Positions 37,223-50,711 of a DNA stretch of 64,000 nucleotides are shown piece by piece (positions within the stretch are counted from its first letter, which is position 1; each line of letters starts with the position of its first letter). Origin of the DNA: Tetrahymena elliotti 4EA (taxonomy: Eukaryota; Ciliophora; Oligohymenophorea; Hymenostomatida; Tetrahymenidae); the NCBI GenBank assembly GCA_000231825.2, contig JH720332.1, forward strand, positions 440,077 to 504,076, written 5' to 3'. Position numbers and translations under genes: made by a program. The notes beneath the pieces are model-generated. The model had not been told where the DNA came from, made no database searches, and worked only from the letters and a program-made list of their open reading frames with translations.

Positions 37223-39098
37223 ATGAGTGAAAATAACTGTATTTAAACCCCCTTTTAAAACAATATTCCGATCCTTTTTATTATTGATGGCTAATAATGT
37301 TAAAGGTACATAAATTCATTATTAATGGCTTCCTTTCTAATAGAATTTTTTTTTAAAAAGTATTGCAAGTTTTTAATCTGAATTTCAATCACATGGGTTT
37401 GATTTTGCTGCTAATCAGGATAAATGCAAAATCTTGAAATAGAAAACTTCTGTTAGGGATTGTGAGAATAGTGACATGAAAACTGATATTGTAGAGGAGG
37501 ATACATTAGATACAAGAAATTCTATAAACAGCTTATAGGTAAAAAGTTTTACTACAACTTCATAATAAGTAGATAATCTTAACACCTAATTGGAATATTT
37601 TTCAATAGATCTTACATAACAATAAGAAAGTAATTCTTAATTTATGTTTTTTATTTTATTAATTTTTATTCATTTAGTTAAAAGGGAATCAAACAAAAAA
37701 GAAAAAAACCAATTTCTCTAGCTACCTTTCAAATAATCAAGTAATTTACTGTCAATTTTATCTTTATTAAAAATATTTTTAAATTTAGAAAGTATAAACT
37801 ATGAAGAAGAAGAATTAAACAATTAAATAAATTCTCCTGATGTAAAATCTTAAAAAAGTGAGACTGATAGCTTAAAAAGCTCTATTAAGAGAGTTACTTT
37901 TTCCAACTCTATTCCTGAAAGTAAATAAAATTATTAATTTATTTATTTATATTTAAATTCTAAAATTTTTAGTCATTTTATTTATCTAAATAGGCCCATT
38001 GAGTTGCTCAGATTAAAAGACTTATCCAAAATAGCAGTTCTTTTTCTAGTATATAATAGGATAAATGGTCAAGTCAGGTAATTATTTTTTTTACTGTCTG
38101 TTTTTTTAAAGTTAGTCAATATTAATTAATTAGATTCGAAATATTAACTCTCATATGAGAAAAGAAAAGTTCCAACTAAATCAAAACTAAAAAGATCTCA
38201 AACTGCTAAATAAAATACAGGTAAAAAAAATTAAATTTAAAATATTTGACTTATTAGATCTAAATAATTAGAGTAAAAGAAATTTTAATATGAACTTCAA
38301 AAGAATAAATTATAGATGGATTTCTGCTGTATTAGAAATGATGATTTTGTTTAATCTTTAATTAAAGACAAAACAAATTAGTCTCTTTAAAATGAATAAT
38401 ACTTTTTCAGTGAAGAAGTTTTTAAAATATCTGACTCTGGAGAGAAAAAGAAAAGAACCATTATAATTATAGATGAATTTTTCTATGTGCTTTAAGATTT
38501 TTATAGCTATAAACATATAAAAAGATTTGAAATATCAGAAATCAACTAAATAACAATTAGTTCTACATAAAAGAATGTTTCCTCTTTTATTGTAAGAAAT
38601 TCCTTTTAACTAAACATCTAAACAAAGCATTTGTATGAGCTCATTTAATTTATTCAAACTATTTTTAAGTAAGTCTTAAAATCCTTTATACCTTTAACCA
38701 AAGATTAGAGTCAAATAATTAAAGACTAAACAAAAGAAAATTTTGCTAAAAATAGTCAAACAGAAATGGAATAATTTTTGAGCAGTCAAAGAAAGGAGTT
38801 TTGTGTTTAAATAGAGAAAATAACAAATAATACTTAAAAAAAGGAATAATAAATTGAAGGGTTTGTTTATTTCTTTTCTAGCGATATTTGTGTCAATGGA
38901 CCAAAGAGCTAAGATTTGAATAGGCTTACCTAAATAGAATTAATGCATACAAATTTAGAAAAAAAATATTTTATTTTTTAATCAAAAAAAAATTCACAAA
39001 TACTTTACTCAATAAATCTAAAAAATGAAGAAGATTTAGTAATTTTTGTTAATCAAATAAATAGGTTTTATAAGCAAAAACATTAGCAAATATTATGA
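37223..39098 (+). CDS. P7: RVxF protein with TH1-like and GRAM-like domains, intact, 511 aa; SILK altered
   Basis: Seven exons in frame: 37223-37305, 37370-37629, 37678-37740, 37789-37920, 37994-38077, 38134-38220, 38272-39098. Exon sizes match P2 and P11 almost exactly (83, 260, 63, 132, 84, 87, 827). The RVxF motif is intact (SIKRVTFSNS). The SILK motif reads KSKLKRSQ, so its Ile is replaced by Lys; this is the only otherwise intact copy without it. The last exon carries YFFSEEVFKIS, KKRTIIIIDEFFYVL and IEGFVYFFSSDICV. The closest relative is P11, with which it also shares both flanks. Inferred role as for P2, possibly with weaker PP1 docking. Confidence 0.87.
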
Positions 39099-40379
39099 AT
39101 CCAATAATAAATTAATTTGTATTTATCTACATATATTTTGTAAAATAATTCTATACTTAACCAGACTAATTTAAATTAAATATTATTCATTACAGTTTAT
39201 AAAATGATATTTATAATTTTAAAAACTTGTGCTGTAAAGTCTTGACTTTCTGGCTCATGACTCAAAAAAATTTTTTTAAATAATTTTAAGTGAAAATTAT
39301 TTTGAAAAAATGAAATATTTTTTTTGAATATTGTAAATTTAGAACATATTTTCATTTTTGATAATTGATTCGAAGTAATCGAATTGAAAAATATTAGATT
39401 TTCTGAGTTAAATTAAAAGCTATTTTTATATTCTATTAAAAGCAAAAAAATATTTTATTATATTTTAATGGTCATAGTGTTAAATACTTTCAAAGTAATA
39501 TTCAATTAATTTTTATTTCTTTTTATTTTGAAAAGTATTTTTCTTTTTTGAGTTATATAAAAAGTCATTTATTAGTTCTTTTAAAAATTTTCTTCTGATA
39601 CCTAATTTACTGACCTATTTTATCAACTACCAAAATTTTATCTTACAAATTAATAATCAAATTTTTGTTTTTTCTTGAAAATACGTATGTTTCTTTTTGA
39701 TTAATTATCAGATTGGATAAAAATTAATTGCTTTACATTTATTTTTTGGATTGTTAAATAATTCATCCACCACAGTATTCTAGTCTTCTGTAGTATTATC
39801 AGCTAACTTAATTTATGTTAGCAATTTTAGTTTAAATTTGATATCAATCAAACACATCTATGAAAATTTACAATGGCATAAAAATAAATCATAAAATCTT
39901 AAAAAAACTCTAAGTGTAAAATTATTTTATAAACAATTGATCTTAACTAAAAAAAATTGATTTTATTTTTAAAGGTAAAGACGCTAGTTCCAAACAATAA
40001 AATTTGTAAAAGAATTTGAATATTATTAAATCATAAACTATATGAAGTTTGATTTTTTTATATATTTAAATAAAAATGGAAATTTAGTATTGAGTTTTAA
40101 GACAAAATTTGACTCCTTTTCTAAAATTTTTTTAAATATCTAAGAATTATAAGTTTCTCATAATAATAATAAAATAACTAAATAATTTAGAAATATTTTT
40201 AAACATTCATTTCTTATTTGTAAAGCTTACAAAAAAAACTAATTAAATAAAGAATTCTAAAAACACTAAAAATCATAAGAATTGTAATAATTTTTGTTAG
40301 AAAGGAAAGTTGATTGCTTGAGCAGCTTTTAAATTAATCAATTTTATATAATACTTTATTAAGAAAACTAGTTAAAATT
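39099..40379. other. 3' flank of P7
   Basis: Apart from the element at 39735, AT-rich and without a recognised gene. Confidence 0.4.
39735..39785 (+). promoter_or_regulatory. Conserved 3'-flank element behind P7
   Basis: TTGTTAAATAATTCATCCAC and a following CACAGT lie about 640 bp after the stop. The same element occurs behind P9 (46755-46800) and P11 (55936-55990). Role unknown; it may simply mark the duplicated unit. Confidence 0.4.
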
Positions 40380-41115
40380 AAGAAAGCTTACTTTGATCAG
40401 TGTAATTGAGATAATAAATAATAACCAAATTAATTTTGCTAGCCAAAAATTTAAAAAGGAGTGACGCTAATAGTCTAAAGAGTTCTCAAAATGAGAGATT
40501 TAGTTTTTTCGAAATTATAAGTAAATTTTAAACAAAAGTTAGTTTGAAAAATAAATTGATTATGAGATAAGTTTACTTTGATTTTTAGCATTAAAATGAA
40601 GGCTTTATTGAATGTTTGAAAATGAAAGACGAAATTAAAAATATCATTTAAATATTTCTTTCATGTATAAATAATTAAAATACCATAAACAATTTACATA
40701 AAATATAATTTTTTTTATGAGCTTCATTCAATCAATATCTCTAAAGTTTTAACACAAACAACAGCTTAAAATTTCAAAAATAAGTAAAATAATAATTAGT
40801 TCTCTTAAAAAATAGTATGAAGATTTGAGAGTATTATCTTAAAAGAACCAATAGATCTCTAAAGAAATTCTCAATCAATAAATACTGGATGGATTATTTT
40901 TATTATTTATATTTTATCTTATGTAGAATTGAGTCATCATTTGGTAATTGGAAGTATATGATTTAATAGCTTCACACATATCAATTCACATAAGCATTTA
41001 GTAAAAGGCAAAATATATTCAAAAACAATCATATTTAAAAAAGAAAAAAAAAAATAAAGAGGTGTGTCTAAAAACCTACATTAGTTTTAAAAAATATGTA
41101 AGTTATTTTTAAAGT
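40380..41115 (+). pseudogene. R3: relic of a P-family gene
   Basis: RVxF-exon remnant at 40440-40510 and TH1-like core remnant at 40750-40850, same layout as R2 and R4. Frames are broken and no start exon was found. Confidence 0.65.
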
Positions 41116-41715
41116 GATATCATTATTTGCATTCACAATTTCTACTGGAGAATATTAATAAATAATAATAAATGTGAATTTGTTTTTTTTCAATGAACAA
41201 GTTAATTAAATTTGATCAAAATATACAGCTATCCTCTCAATAGATTAATTCAATTAGAAATGTGAAATTTTTAGCTGCATTGCATTTTTTAAAAATAATA
41301 TTAGTGAGATAAAAATAGAATATAAACATAGAATGTTAATTTTATCATTTCTTTTTTATATATCATAAAAACTGATTTTAATTATTCTTCATAATTCAGG
41401 ATTTGGTTATCCTATTTTATATTTTCAAATATTTAATTTTTATGAAAAATCAAACTAAAAATAATGAACCCTTTTTAAAGAAAATGCAGTATTTTGTTTG
41501 GTTATTTGCTTTTATAATGTATCTATTTAAATATGTGTGAATCACTTTAGGGAACCTACTGTATTATTTTTTATAAAGAAAGTCATTTTAAAATAAAAGT
41601 AAAAATTAAGTTTTGTAATATAAAAATATGTAATTCAATATCTTAATTTACAAACTAATCAAACAAAAAGAAAACCATTCAAAATAAAATAGCAAAGTAA
41701 ATTCACTTTAAAATT
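41116..41715. other. Intergenic, upstream of P8
   Basis: No gene or box recognised. Confidence 0.35.
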
Positions 41716-43105
41716 ATGTTCAAAAATAGATATGAAGAAAAAGTTACCTAAATGACTCAATAACCAGAAGAATTATTCATTTAATCATATGTTAATTCTA
41801 ATAACCTTCTAAGGAGTAAAAGAAATTATAAAATGAATAAAATTTTGAGTTATAATTTATTACAATATATAAATAGATGCTTCAAATGCTGAAAAATAAG
41901 AATCCGATGATTCATAAGATACAATTAATTCTATTTAAAACTTGATTACAAGCAGAGTTTCAAAAAAAGAAGATAAAATAACTGAATAAGCCAATATTTT
42001 ATTGAAAACGAATGATTTTTTCTAAAAAAGTAAATTGTGTTTTAATTTTTATTTTTTTAAAGAATTAAATCTAATTATTTAAAAGACATAAAGAACCCAA
42101 ATGTAGTTTATTAAATAAAAGATTAAAATAGCTTTGAAAAGTATCTTCATTTATATTAAAGTAAATAAAATTATATTAAATTCCTATTTTAAATTCATAA
42201 AGAAATAAAATAGATAAAAACACTAATAATAATGAAGAATAAGATATATTGAACAATAGTAATTAAATTTTTAATATTTATTAAAAGAGCCTATAAAGTA
42301 ATATTTTATTTACTAAAGCATAAATTTAATTTTTATTAATCTTATTTATTAAAAAATATTTTTTATTAACATTTCAACCAAAAATAATAAATATTTTATT
42401 ATAAAAACTAAATAGAAATGTCATTTGCTTAAAGTAATTTTAAATAAATTAGAAACTCAAAACTTAAAAGCTATAAAACATATGAATATCATTAAGGTAA
42501 TATCTAAAAAATTAAAATAAATAAGGATTAATGATATTTTTAATAAAAATTATTTTATTTTTAAAAAAGAGTCACCTCTAAAAAATGTTGTCATAATAGA
42601 TTATTGTAAAATAAAAAGCAAAGAGATAGTATAATAACTACTATAGAATGACTTTAATAGCTCAAAAAGTCTAGTCTAATATTTTTTTAGTGAGTTAGTA
42701 GAATAAATATCTTGCTCTGATGAAAATCAAAGAAGAATAATGTTTTTTACTCATAATTCCTTTTTTTTACTTAAAAAAATAAAATGCTTTAGCGGTGTAT
42801 AAAAATTCTAACTTGCAGATATTAACAAAATAATACTATATTTTAAAAACAAAAATATGTGCTCTATTATTGTAAGAAATAAATATTAATTAAACTTAAA
42901 AATATACCATTTTGAAGAATTTATTTTATTATCTTTTTCTTTCTCTATTATTTTTAAAGATATTAAAGTTGAACCTGATATCATAAAGTTTATATATAAA
43001 ATTATAAATATTAAAGCAAGTTATAAATTATCTCAAAATAATATAGATAAAAGTATAAGCTATCCAATTCTGACAAATAATCCTTATCTTGTTTTTAAAT
43101 TGTGA
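41716..43105 (+). CDS. P8: diverged member with TH1-like domain but no GRAM-like domain
   Basis: Exon 1 41716-41815 (MFKNRYEEKVT), intron 41816-41876, exon 2 41877-42029 (ASNAEKQESDD, DTINSIQNLITR) are clear. Middle exons between 42063 and about 42660 are not resolved. The last exon, about 42640-43105, encodes the TH1-like module (YFFSELVEQIS, RRIMFFTHNSFFLL, FQLADINKIILYF, CSIIVRNKYQLNLK) and continues to a TGA at 43103. Compared with P14, which has the same C-terminal tail sequence (NNIDKSI), the GRAM-like module has been deleted without breaking the frame. I see no RVxF motif; the SILK position reads KSIFIY. It may be a shortened functional gene or decaying. Confidence 0.6.
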
Positions 43106-44087
43106 TTGATCATAAATTTTGATGTTAGAATTAAAAAAAACAAATCAGCTTTTTAATAATTTACTGTTCTAAAATTTTAATATTCAATTTTTTTAGTATT
43201 GATATCATCTCAGAGATATATTACATAGAATTGCATTTATTTATGATAGAAAGGTCAAAAATAATAAATTTAAAAAATGTTTTGAAATTAGATTTTAAAA
43301 CGATCAAACTAATTTTTCAAATAATTTATATTTATCTAATAAAAACTATCTATTATATACAATTCTTAAATTCTTAAAAAATTAAGCTGATATATTAATT
43401 TCCGCTTCTCTTACTTTAAAATTAGTATAAATAAATTTATTTAAATTCAAACCAGTATATTTCTATCAAAGGTTAAATAATTCTGATGATTTTCTTTGCT
43501 TCCATAATAACTATAATTGATAAGGCACTTGAATGAAGTATATTAATGACAATTATTCCCTTCCTAATCCCTCTGGAATATCTATCTATATCATAAAATA
43601 TTTTAATCCTTAATCATGAAAAGTAATTTTGCAGTTTCCAATTATTTTACAAATTTATTTTACCATGATTTTTCAAAAATTCTTAATAATCCCATTAATT
43701 ATCAACATTTTTCCAATATTATCAAATTTTTTAGTAAATGAGGCTTTTGGATGGGATGTAGCAATATTAAAAAATTGATCTTTTCTTCTTAAACAGACTT
43801 TTTATTTTTAGTAATAAATTATTGATTGTATTTAAATAACTAATTTATCAAAATATTTTAAGAAAATAGAAGTCATCTGCTACTTATAAAGAATAATTTA
43901 TTTAAAGTACTAATATTATTGATTTTGATTTATAAATTTAAAATTAGTTTTTTTCTTATTAATTAGATTTTTCAAAATTTAGAAAGCAAACCAACAGTAA
44001 AACTATAATTTTTTTAAATTTGTTTATTATAAAAACATGAATTAAATAATCTATAATTATACTAGCTAGTTATTATTTAAAAAAAGT
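43106..44087. other. Intergenic P8-P9
   Basis: AT-rich. The part from about 43900 matches the minus strand at 58900-59050. No gene. Confidence 0.4.
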
Positions 44088-44130
44088 TAGACAGCTAATT
44101 ATTAGAATTTATCAGTTTTATGTTTCATCA
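44088..44130 (+). promoter_or_regulatory. Conserved upstream box of P9
   Basis: GACAGCTAATTATTAGAATT then TATCAGTTTTATGT, about 460 bp before the ATG. Confidence 0.45.
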
Positions 44131-44554
44131 TTTGTCAATTCGAAAATAACAGGTAATATTTAAAGATATTTTATTTAACAAATAAGTTAAATATTTTTAA
44201 ACACTAATATTACTATAATATAAGTTGTTTCTAAATTTATCTATGTAAAAATAAAAGAATTAATGATCCATTAACTCATTTCTTATTTAAAAAAATGGAG
44301 AGGAAACCTATTTTACTGAACCAAAATTTAAAATATATAAAAAAATTAGAACATGTATTGCTGCAAAAAAGCTTAGTAAATTTTTTTAGAGAATCAGAAT
44401 TAGCTATGTCTATTTTATTTTTATAATTGAAACTTAAATTGCTAAGTAAGCTTTTTATGTATGTAATTATCATCTGTATTCTTTAAAATTTTATCAGAAA
44501 TCTTTAAAAAATATTATTAATTTTTGTAAAATAAATAAACAAAACAAAAAATAA

Positions 44555-46403
44555 ATGAGCGAAATCAGCTTTTTTAAACATTCTCTTCAAAATAATATTC
44601 CACTTCATTTGAATGAATATATTTTAGATACCTCTAGGTACCAAATTTAATAATATTTGTTATTTTTTTTCTAATTGAATAATTTTTAAAAAAAGTATGA
44701 AAAGCTACTCTACTTAGAGCTTTTAATCTTAATCTCAAGAGTTTGGTTCTTATTTACAAGATAAAGGTGTTAGCTTGAAATTCTAAAATTATGTTAACGA
44801 TTATCAAAATTATGAGTTGAAAACTGACATTCCTGGGGAAGAAACATAAGATATAAGAAGCTCTATAAACAGTTTAATGATGAAAAGTTATACTCCAACT
44901 CTATAATAACTCGATGGTGATAATCCCTAATCAGGGTATTTTTCTTCAGATCTTACTTCATCGTAAGAAAGTAATAATTATCATAATAAATGCACTTTCA
45001 GTTATTAACCTTTTTTAATTTAGTTAATAGGGAATATGACCACAAAGAAAAAAACATATTCGTTTAACTACCTTTAAATAATGAAAGTATTTGCTAATAA
45101 TAATAAGATGAAGATTTGAATAACTAAATAAATTCAAGGAATCTAAGATTTTTATAAAATGAGAGTAATAGCATAAAAAACTCTCCGAATAAGAGAGTCA
45201 CTTTTTTTGATTTGAATACTGAAAGTAAATCATTTTATTTTATTTACTTTTGACATTCAAAATTTTTGAAATCCTTTTATTATTGAAGGCATATTGAGTA
45301 ACTCCAAATAAAACTCTGTTACAAAATAACAGTTCTTCTTCGAATCTTAAAATTAATCAATCACTAATTCAGGTAATTATTTCTATTATTTGCTTTTTAA
45401 ACTAATTGATATAAATTAATTAGACTCTAATTATTTTCTTTCTAAAGAGAAAATGAAAATTGCCTCTAAATCAATACTAAAAAGATCTCAAACTGATGAA
45501 TAGAAAACAGGTAAAAATTTTGTAATTTAAAATATTTAACTTATTTTATAATAATAATTAGAGTAAAAGAAATTTTAAGATGAATCAAAAATAAACCAAT
45601 TTAAAATGGATTTCTGCTGTATTAAAGATGATAGATTTGTTCAATCTAAAATTAAAAATTAGTCAATTCAAAATGAGTAATATTTTTTCAGTGAAGAGGT
45701 GATTAAAATATCTAACTCTGGAGAGAAAAAGAAAAGGATAATTATAATTACTCGTTAATTTTTTTATGTTTTATTAGATCTTTATAACAGCAATCGTATA
45801 CAAAGATTTAAAATATCAGAAATTAATAAAATAATAATTAGTTCTACTTAAAATAATGTATGCTCTTTTATTGTAAGAAATAAATTTTCACTCCATATGT
45901 AAATAAAGCATTTCTATGAGCTCGTCTAATTCATTCAAACCATCTCTAAAGACATCTCAAAATCTTATATCCCTATCATCTAAAACTAGAAGAATCAAAT
46001 AATTAATAATGAATAAACGAAAGAAATTGTCTCTAAAAATGCCAACAAAACTGATAAAATGGGATAATTTATGAATTTTCAAAAGAGAGAATTTCATGTT
46101 TAAATATATAAAATAATGAATAGCCCTTAAACTTATGAAAAATCAATTGGAGGATTTGTTTATTTCTTTTCAAGCTATATTTACATCAGTGGACTAAATG
46201 ATTAAGAACTAAATAGACTTACTGAAATAGAATTATTACAAACAGATTTACAAAAAAAAAATTTTATCTTTCAAACTCAAAAAAATTAAGAAATCTAATT
46301 TTCAATAAAACTGTGCAATGAAGAAGATTTCGAGCTTTTTGTTAACTAAATCTATAAATTTATAAATAAAAAAATACAAAATAATTAATAAGATTTAAAA
46401 TGA
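44555..46403 (+). CDS. P9: RVxF/SILK protein with TH1-like and GRAM-like domains, intact, 515 aa, one intron lost
   Basis: Exons 44555-44637, 44720-44970, 45024-45224, 45289-45372, 45424-45510, 45562-46403 join in frame. The 201-bp third exon equals exons 3 and 4 of P2, P7 and P11 joined without the intron (codons run GAA AGT ATT TGC across the former junction). Motifs: RSSINSLMMKSY, NKRVTFFDL (RVxF), SKSILKRSQ (SILK), YFFSEEVIKIS, KKRIIIITRQFFYVL, IGGFVYFFSSYIYI, NFIFQTQKN. The last exon is 842 bp as in P2. An inverted, internally deleted copy of this gene is P13. Inferred role as for P2. Confidence 0.87.
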
Positions 46404-47209
46404 ATTTATTCAATTTATAAATTATTAAGTAAATTATATAAAATTCTCAAATTTGAAAATGAAAAAAATTATAGACCTTTAAAGTCAGTCCCACCAAAAT
46501 AATTGAAAAACATCTAAAAAATTAATCATAACATGAAATAGTTTCAGGGTAGAGTGAAATTAATTTATATTTCTTTTTATTTTGAAAAGAATTTACTGAA
46601 GTTAAAATTTTACTTCTAAAACCTATGTTACTGACCTATTTTATTTATAACAATTAAAATTTAATCTTACAAATTAATAATCAAATTTATTTTTTTTGTT
46701 ATGTGTATGTTCCTTTTTGATTGATTATCAGATTCTATAAAAATTAATTATTTTACACTTATTTTTTGTATTGTTAAATAATTCATCCACCCACAGTCGA
46801 CTGTACTATTAACAACTAACTTATTCTATGTTAGCAATTCTAACTTAAATTTGAAATCAATCAAGTGCATCTCTGAAAATCCTCCATAACATAAAAGTAA
46901 ATCCTGAAATCTTAAAAAAAAAACTCAAAATAAACAATAAAACTTGCTAAAGAGCAGTTGGTATATTCAAAAATTAATGATTAATTTCAATAGATAAAAT
47001 ATGCTATACAGTTTTTTTATTATTTGAAATAAAAATGAAAATTTGGTTGTCAATTTTATCATCAAAATTTTACACCTTTTCTAGAATTTGTTTTAAATAT
47101 CTTAAAATGATATTGAAAAATATCTCTAAATTATTTACTTATTTTACTATTATTATGAGGAGCTTAAGATTAATAATTAAATATATAAAAGATTTTAAAT
47201 AGCGTAATG
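46404..47209. other. 3' flank of P9 with conserved element
   Basis: Contains TTGTTAAATAATTCATCCAC at 46755-46800, as behind P7 and P11. The stretch 46470-46510 matches the minus strand next to the inversion junction (57315-57360). No gene. Confidence 0.45.
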
Positions 47210-48060
47210 AAGATAAGAATTGTCCCCAAATTAATTTTCTCAAGCCAAAATTTAAAAAAGTGATGCTAGGAACCTAGAGATTTCTCAAAACAAGAGAGTT
47301 AGTTTTTGATAGTTTATCTAAAAGGAAATATCTTCTAATTTCATTTTAATTTATTTCTAGATGTTTATTGAAATAAAAAAAATCATCTTTATTAAACAAT
47401 AATTAACAATCATTTTTAGTTAAATGTAAAAAATAATGTGAAGCCACTTTTTAGATTCTACTTTTGGTTGTGTTTTTTTAAATAAATTTAAATGATTATA
47501 TTAGATTCTAAATCTATGTTTACTCTAAGCAGAAACAAAAAATGTTAATTAATAACTAAAAACATCCAAAACATTAAAATAGAAATGAGGAAAATTAAAA
47601 ACAAAAAGTTGTTTGTTCTCAAAAAATAAATCAAATCAAAATCAAATGAGTTTTAAAAGCAATCTAAAAGAGAGTAACTTCTTTGATTTGTTTTAGCATT
47701 AAAATCAAGGTTTGAAAGAATATTTGAAAATTGAACACCAAATTCAAAATACCATAAAAACTATTTCTTCTTTACTAAAGTAATTAAAATATCCAGTTCC
47801 AAAACAGAAAAAAAAAGAAAGAAAAAATTTTAATTAATAATAATTTTTTTAAAAACTACCATATCTCAAAAGCTTTTAACCAAACATTGCTTGAAATTCT
47901 AAAAATAAGTAAAATAATAATTCTTTCTCTTAAAAAATAGTGTGAAAATTTGAGAATATCTTAAAAGTCTATTAAGAATTGTTAAAAGAACCTTTAGATC
48001 ACTCAAGAGATGTTAGATCAATCAATACTGGATGAATTATTTTTATTATTTACAGTTTAT
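47210..48060 (+). pseudogene. R4: relic of a P-family gene
   Basis: The best preserved relic: the RVxF-exon remnant lies near 47240-47310, and 47750-47950 still reads as a broken TH1-like module (NYFFFTKVIKISSS, then LEILKISKIIILSL). Frameshifts and missing exons exclude function. Confidence 0.7.
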
Positions 48061-48806
48061 CTTAATAAATTATTGTAAAATTGAGCCATCTGTTTTTTTT
48101 TTAGTAAATATCATCATTTTTAATTTATTTGGAAGAAGTTGATTATTCAAAATACTTTCAACACCCCTGGATGAAAGGCTTAATGAAGACTAATAAATTT
48201 GAAACTTAATTACCAAATATCATGACATATTTTAATAGTAATTAATTACTTTAAAAAATAAACCTTATTAAAGTTAAGATTGCATTTATTTAAAATAACA
48301 TTAACTTCATTCACATGTAAAAAAACTTAGAAACAATATTAATTTATTTTTTTTTAATTTTGCTTTAGAATAAAATATATTGCCGAAAAGTAGGTTGATT
48401 AATTTACTTTTAAATAATACTTATTTTGTGATTGACAGTAAAAATTATATTGTGATAGATGTATCATATCAAAAAAAGAGTTTATGATATAGTAATAACT
48501 TAATTAAGTAAAGTCAGCCATTAATTTATTTTTGATGAAGTGTAATTTCTATTTTATTGTATTAAATTTAGATTTTAAATAAATAAATAAGTTAATTAAT
48601 TAAAAGCTAATCAAAAATAAATGCGTTAGATTTAATTTGCAAAACCATTTACTGATCTAATTTTAAAAAAATTATTTCAATTTAGCCATATTACTAAAAT
48701 AAGTATTAGATTAGTAATTATACTGTTTATGCTGATCTCCATCCAACTTTTAGTTTTTGGTTTAATTTTTTAGAAGTAATTAATACTAAGCAGAAACATA
48801 ATAAAA
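48061..48806. other. Upstream region of P10
   Basis: Collinear with 28850-29500. No gene. Confidence 0.45.
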
Positions 48807-50711
48807 ATGATTTAAAAATAATAATTAGAAAAAATGTCTGAAAGGTCAAACTAATAGTGTAAGACATTTCAAGGTTAACAATCTCTAAAATGTCCTACAC
48901 AAAATCCATAGTATGAATAAAAATATTACATTTTTAATCTTAATTAATATTATTAAAAAGAACTAACAACTACAATTAGTAAGACACCTAACATCCCTTT
49001 TAAAAAGCTTATTCTATTCTTCCCAAGAAAGAAGTAGGCATAAAAAGAAAAAGTTAATTGAAGCATATAAACCAAACAAAAAAAAACAGCGCATATTTAT
49101 ACGGTAAATACAAAAATTACTATTCTTTTTTATTATTTTTTTGACATTAAATGTAATCCATATTAGATAATTCTAACGTTGATATACAAGAAAATGATAA
49201 AATGGAATCTATCAACACAATCAATAGCTTTAACATAAATAATTTCACAAACAATCAAGAGGAAAAATGCAGAAATATCCTAAAACATTCTCATAAAATA
49301 TTTGAAACAAGTACTTATTTCAATAACACTCTTAATATTTTAACATTTTTTTTCTTAGATAAAGGTCCTTAAGTAAACTAGAAATAAACTTAAAATTTAA
49401 AAGTTATAGATTCAGGTTTCAAAGAATATAAATTTATATTAGATTTACCTTTCAATTAATCTAGTAATTTAAAATTATTTTTAACCTTTTAACCAAAGTT
49501 CTTACTATGATAAAGTGGTTTTTTTTGTTGATGGTGATGAGGGAGGAAATCAAAAAATTTAATAAATTTCTTCTTCCAAAAAAATTGATTAAAAGTAGCT
49601 TAACAACCTAAAATGCAATATGCTTCAGAAGGATAGCTTTTTTGATTCCATTTCTAAAGGTATTTTCAATATAATATATTTAAAATCAGTTTACTGTGAT
49701 TTTTTCTTCAAATATATCAAAATACATTTTTGAAAATTTAGTATACTTTGTATCAAATTATTTAGCTTTATGCCCATAACAAATCTTAGAAATTAATTCA
49801 TAATTGTAACTCTAAAAATTTTTTAATTATTAGATATAGAATAATAACTTTCATTTGACATCAGCTATTAATCTAGTAAAATAATATTGTTACTCTAAGA
49901 TAAAAAAAATATTTTATTAATATTAGTAGGAGATAAGTAATTGTAGGATGAGTAACTTGGCATGGATTTTTGCGATATAAAATAAGCAGACTTAATTTAG
50001 CTTCTTCTTAAAACTGAAAAATAAAATTCTGTATATTTGAAAAAATATTTTTTTAGTGAATTGGTTACAAAAATATCTTTCTTTGGAGAGAAGAAAAAAA
50101 GGATTATTTTCATTACATAAAATTACTTTTATGTCCTTTAAAATATTTATTACCACAAACATATCAAAAGATTTGAAATTTCAGAAATAAAAAAAATAAT
50201 AATTAGTTCCTAATTTAAAAATGTTTGTTCGATTATTGTAGGAAATTAATATTAATTGAATTTGAAGATAAATCATTTTATTGAATTTTTATAGTTCATT
50301 CAAAATATTTTTAAATCATTTTATGAGAGTTCTGTTCCAATAATCTAAAAGAAGAATTCACTGAAGAAAGGAAATTTCAAAAACACTGATGACTCATAAT
50401 AAGAAATTCTATTTCAGGGTAAATAAAAAAACAAATTTTATGTTTTAAGTGAGAAATTATAAAATGATTATCCCTTTATCGGAATAATTTATTTCTTTTA
50501 GAAAAATATTTATTTGTCAGAGTCAGACTAAAACAAAGATTTGAGCAACCTTAACCAAGTAGTATTAGTACATTAAAACTTATAAAATGGAAATTTTATA
50601 TTCTAATCCATAGCAAATTCAGATGAAATATATCTAGTTTAACTGTAAGACATTTTAGACCTTCCATAATTTAAAAAATAAGTATAAAATATTTATTAAT
50701 AAATAAAATGA
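48807..50711 (+). CDS. P10: diverged member with TH1-like and GRAM-like domains, 5' end uncertain
   Basis: The exon 49167-49310 is clean (SNVDIQENDKMESINTINSF, then to a GTACTT donor) and the last exon, about 49930-50711, is open throughout: MDFCDIK, YFFSELVTKIS, KKRIIFIT, RFEISEIKKIIISS, then a GRAM-like part (IGIIYFFQKNIYL, NFIFQSIANSDEIY) to the TGA at 50709. From the ATG at 48807 the frame meets a TGA after a 2-bp length difference from P5, so either the first exon is spliced differently or the gene is damaged at its start. I did not find RVxF or SILK between 49310 and 49930. With P5 it forms the most diverged subtype. Confidence 0.6.

Noticed and set aside
44276..44473. Minus-strand 65-codon frame upstream of P9
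   Set aside because: Lies in the conserved promoter region of P9 and is not preserved in sisters.
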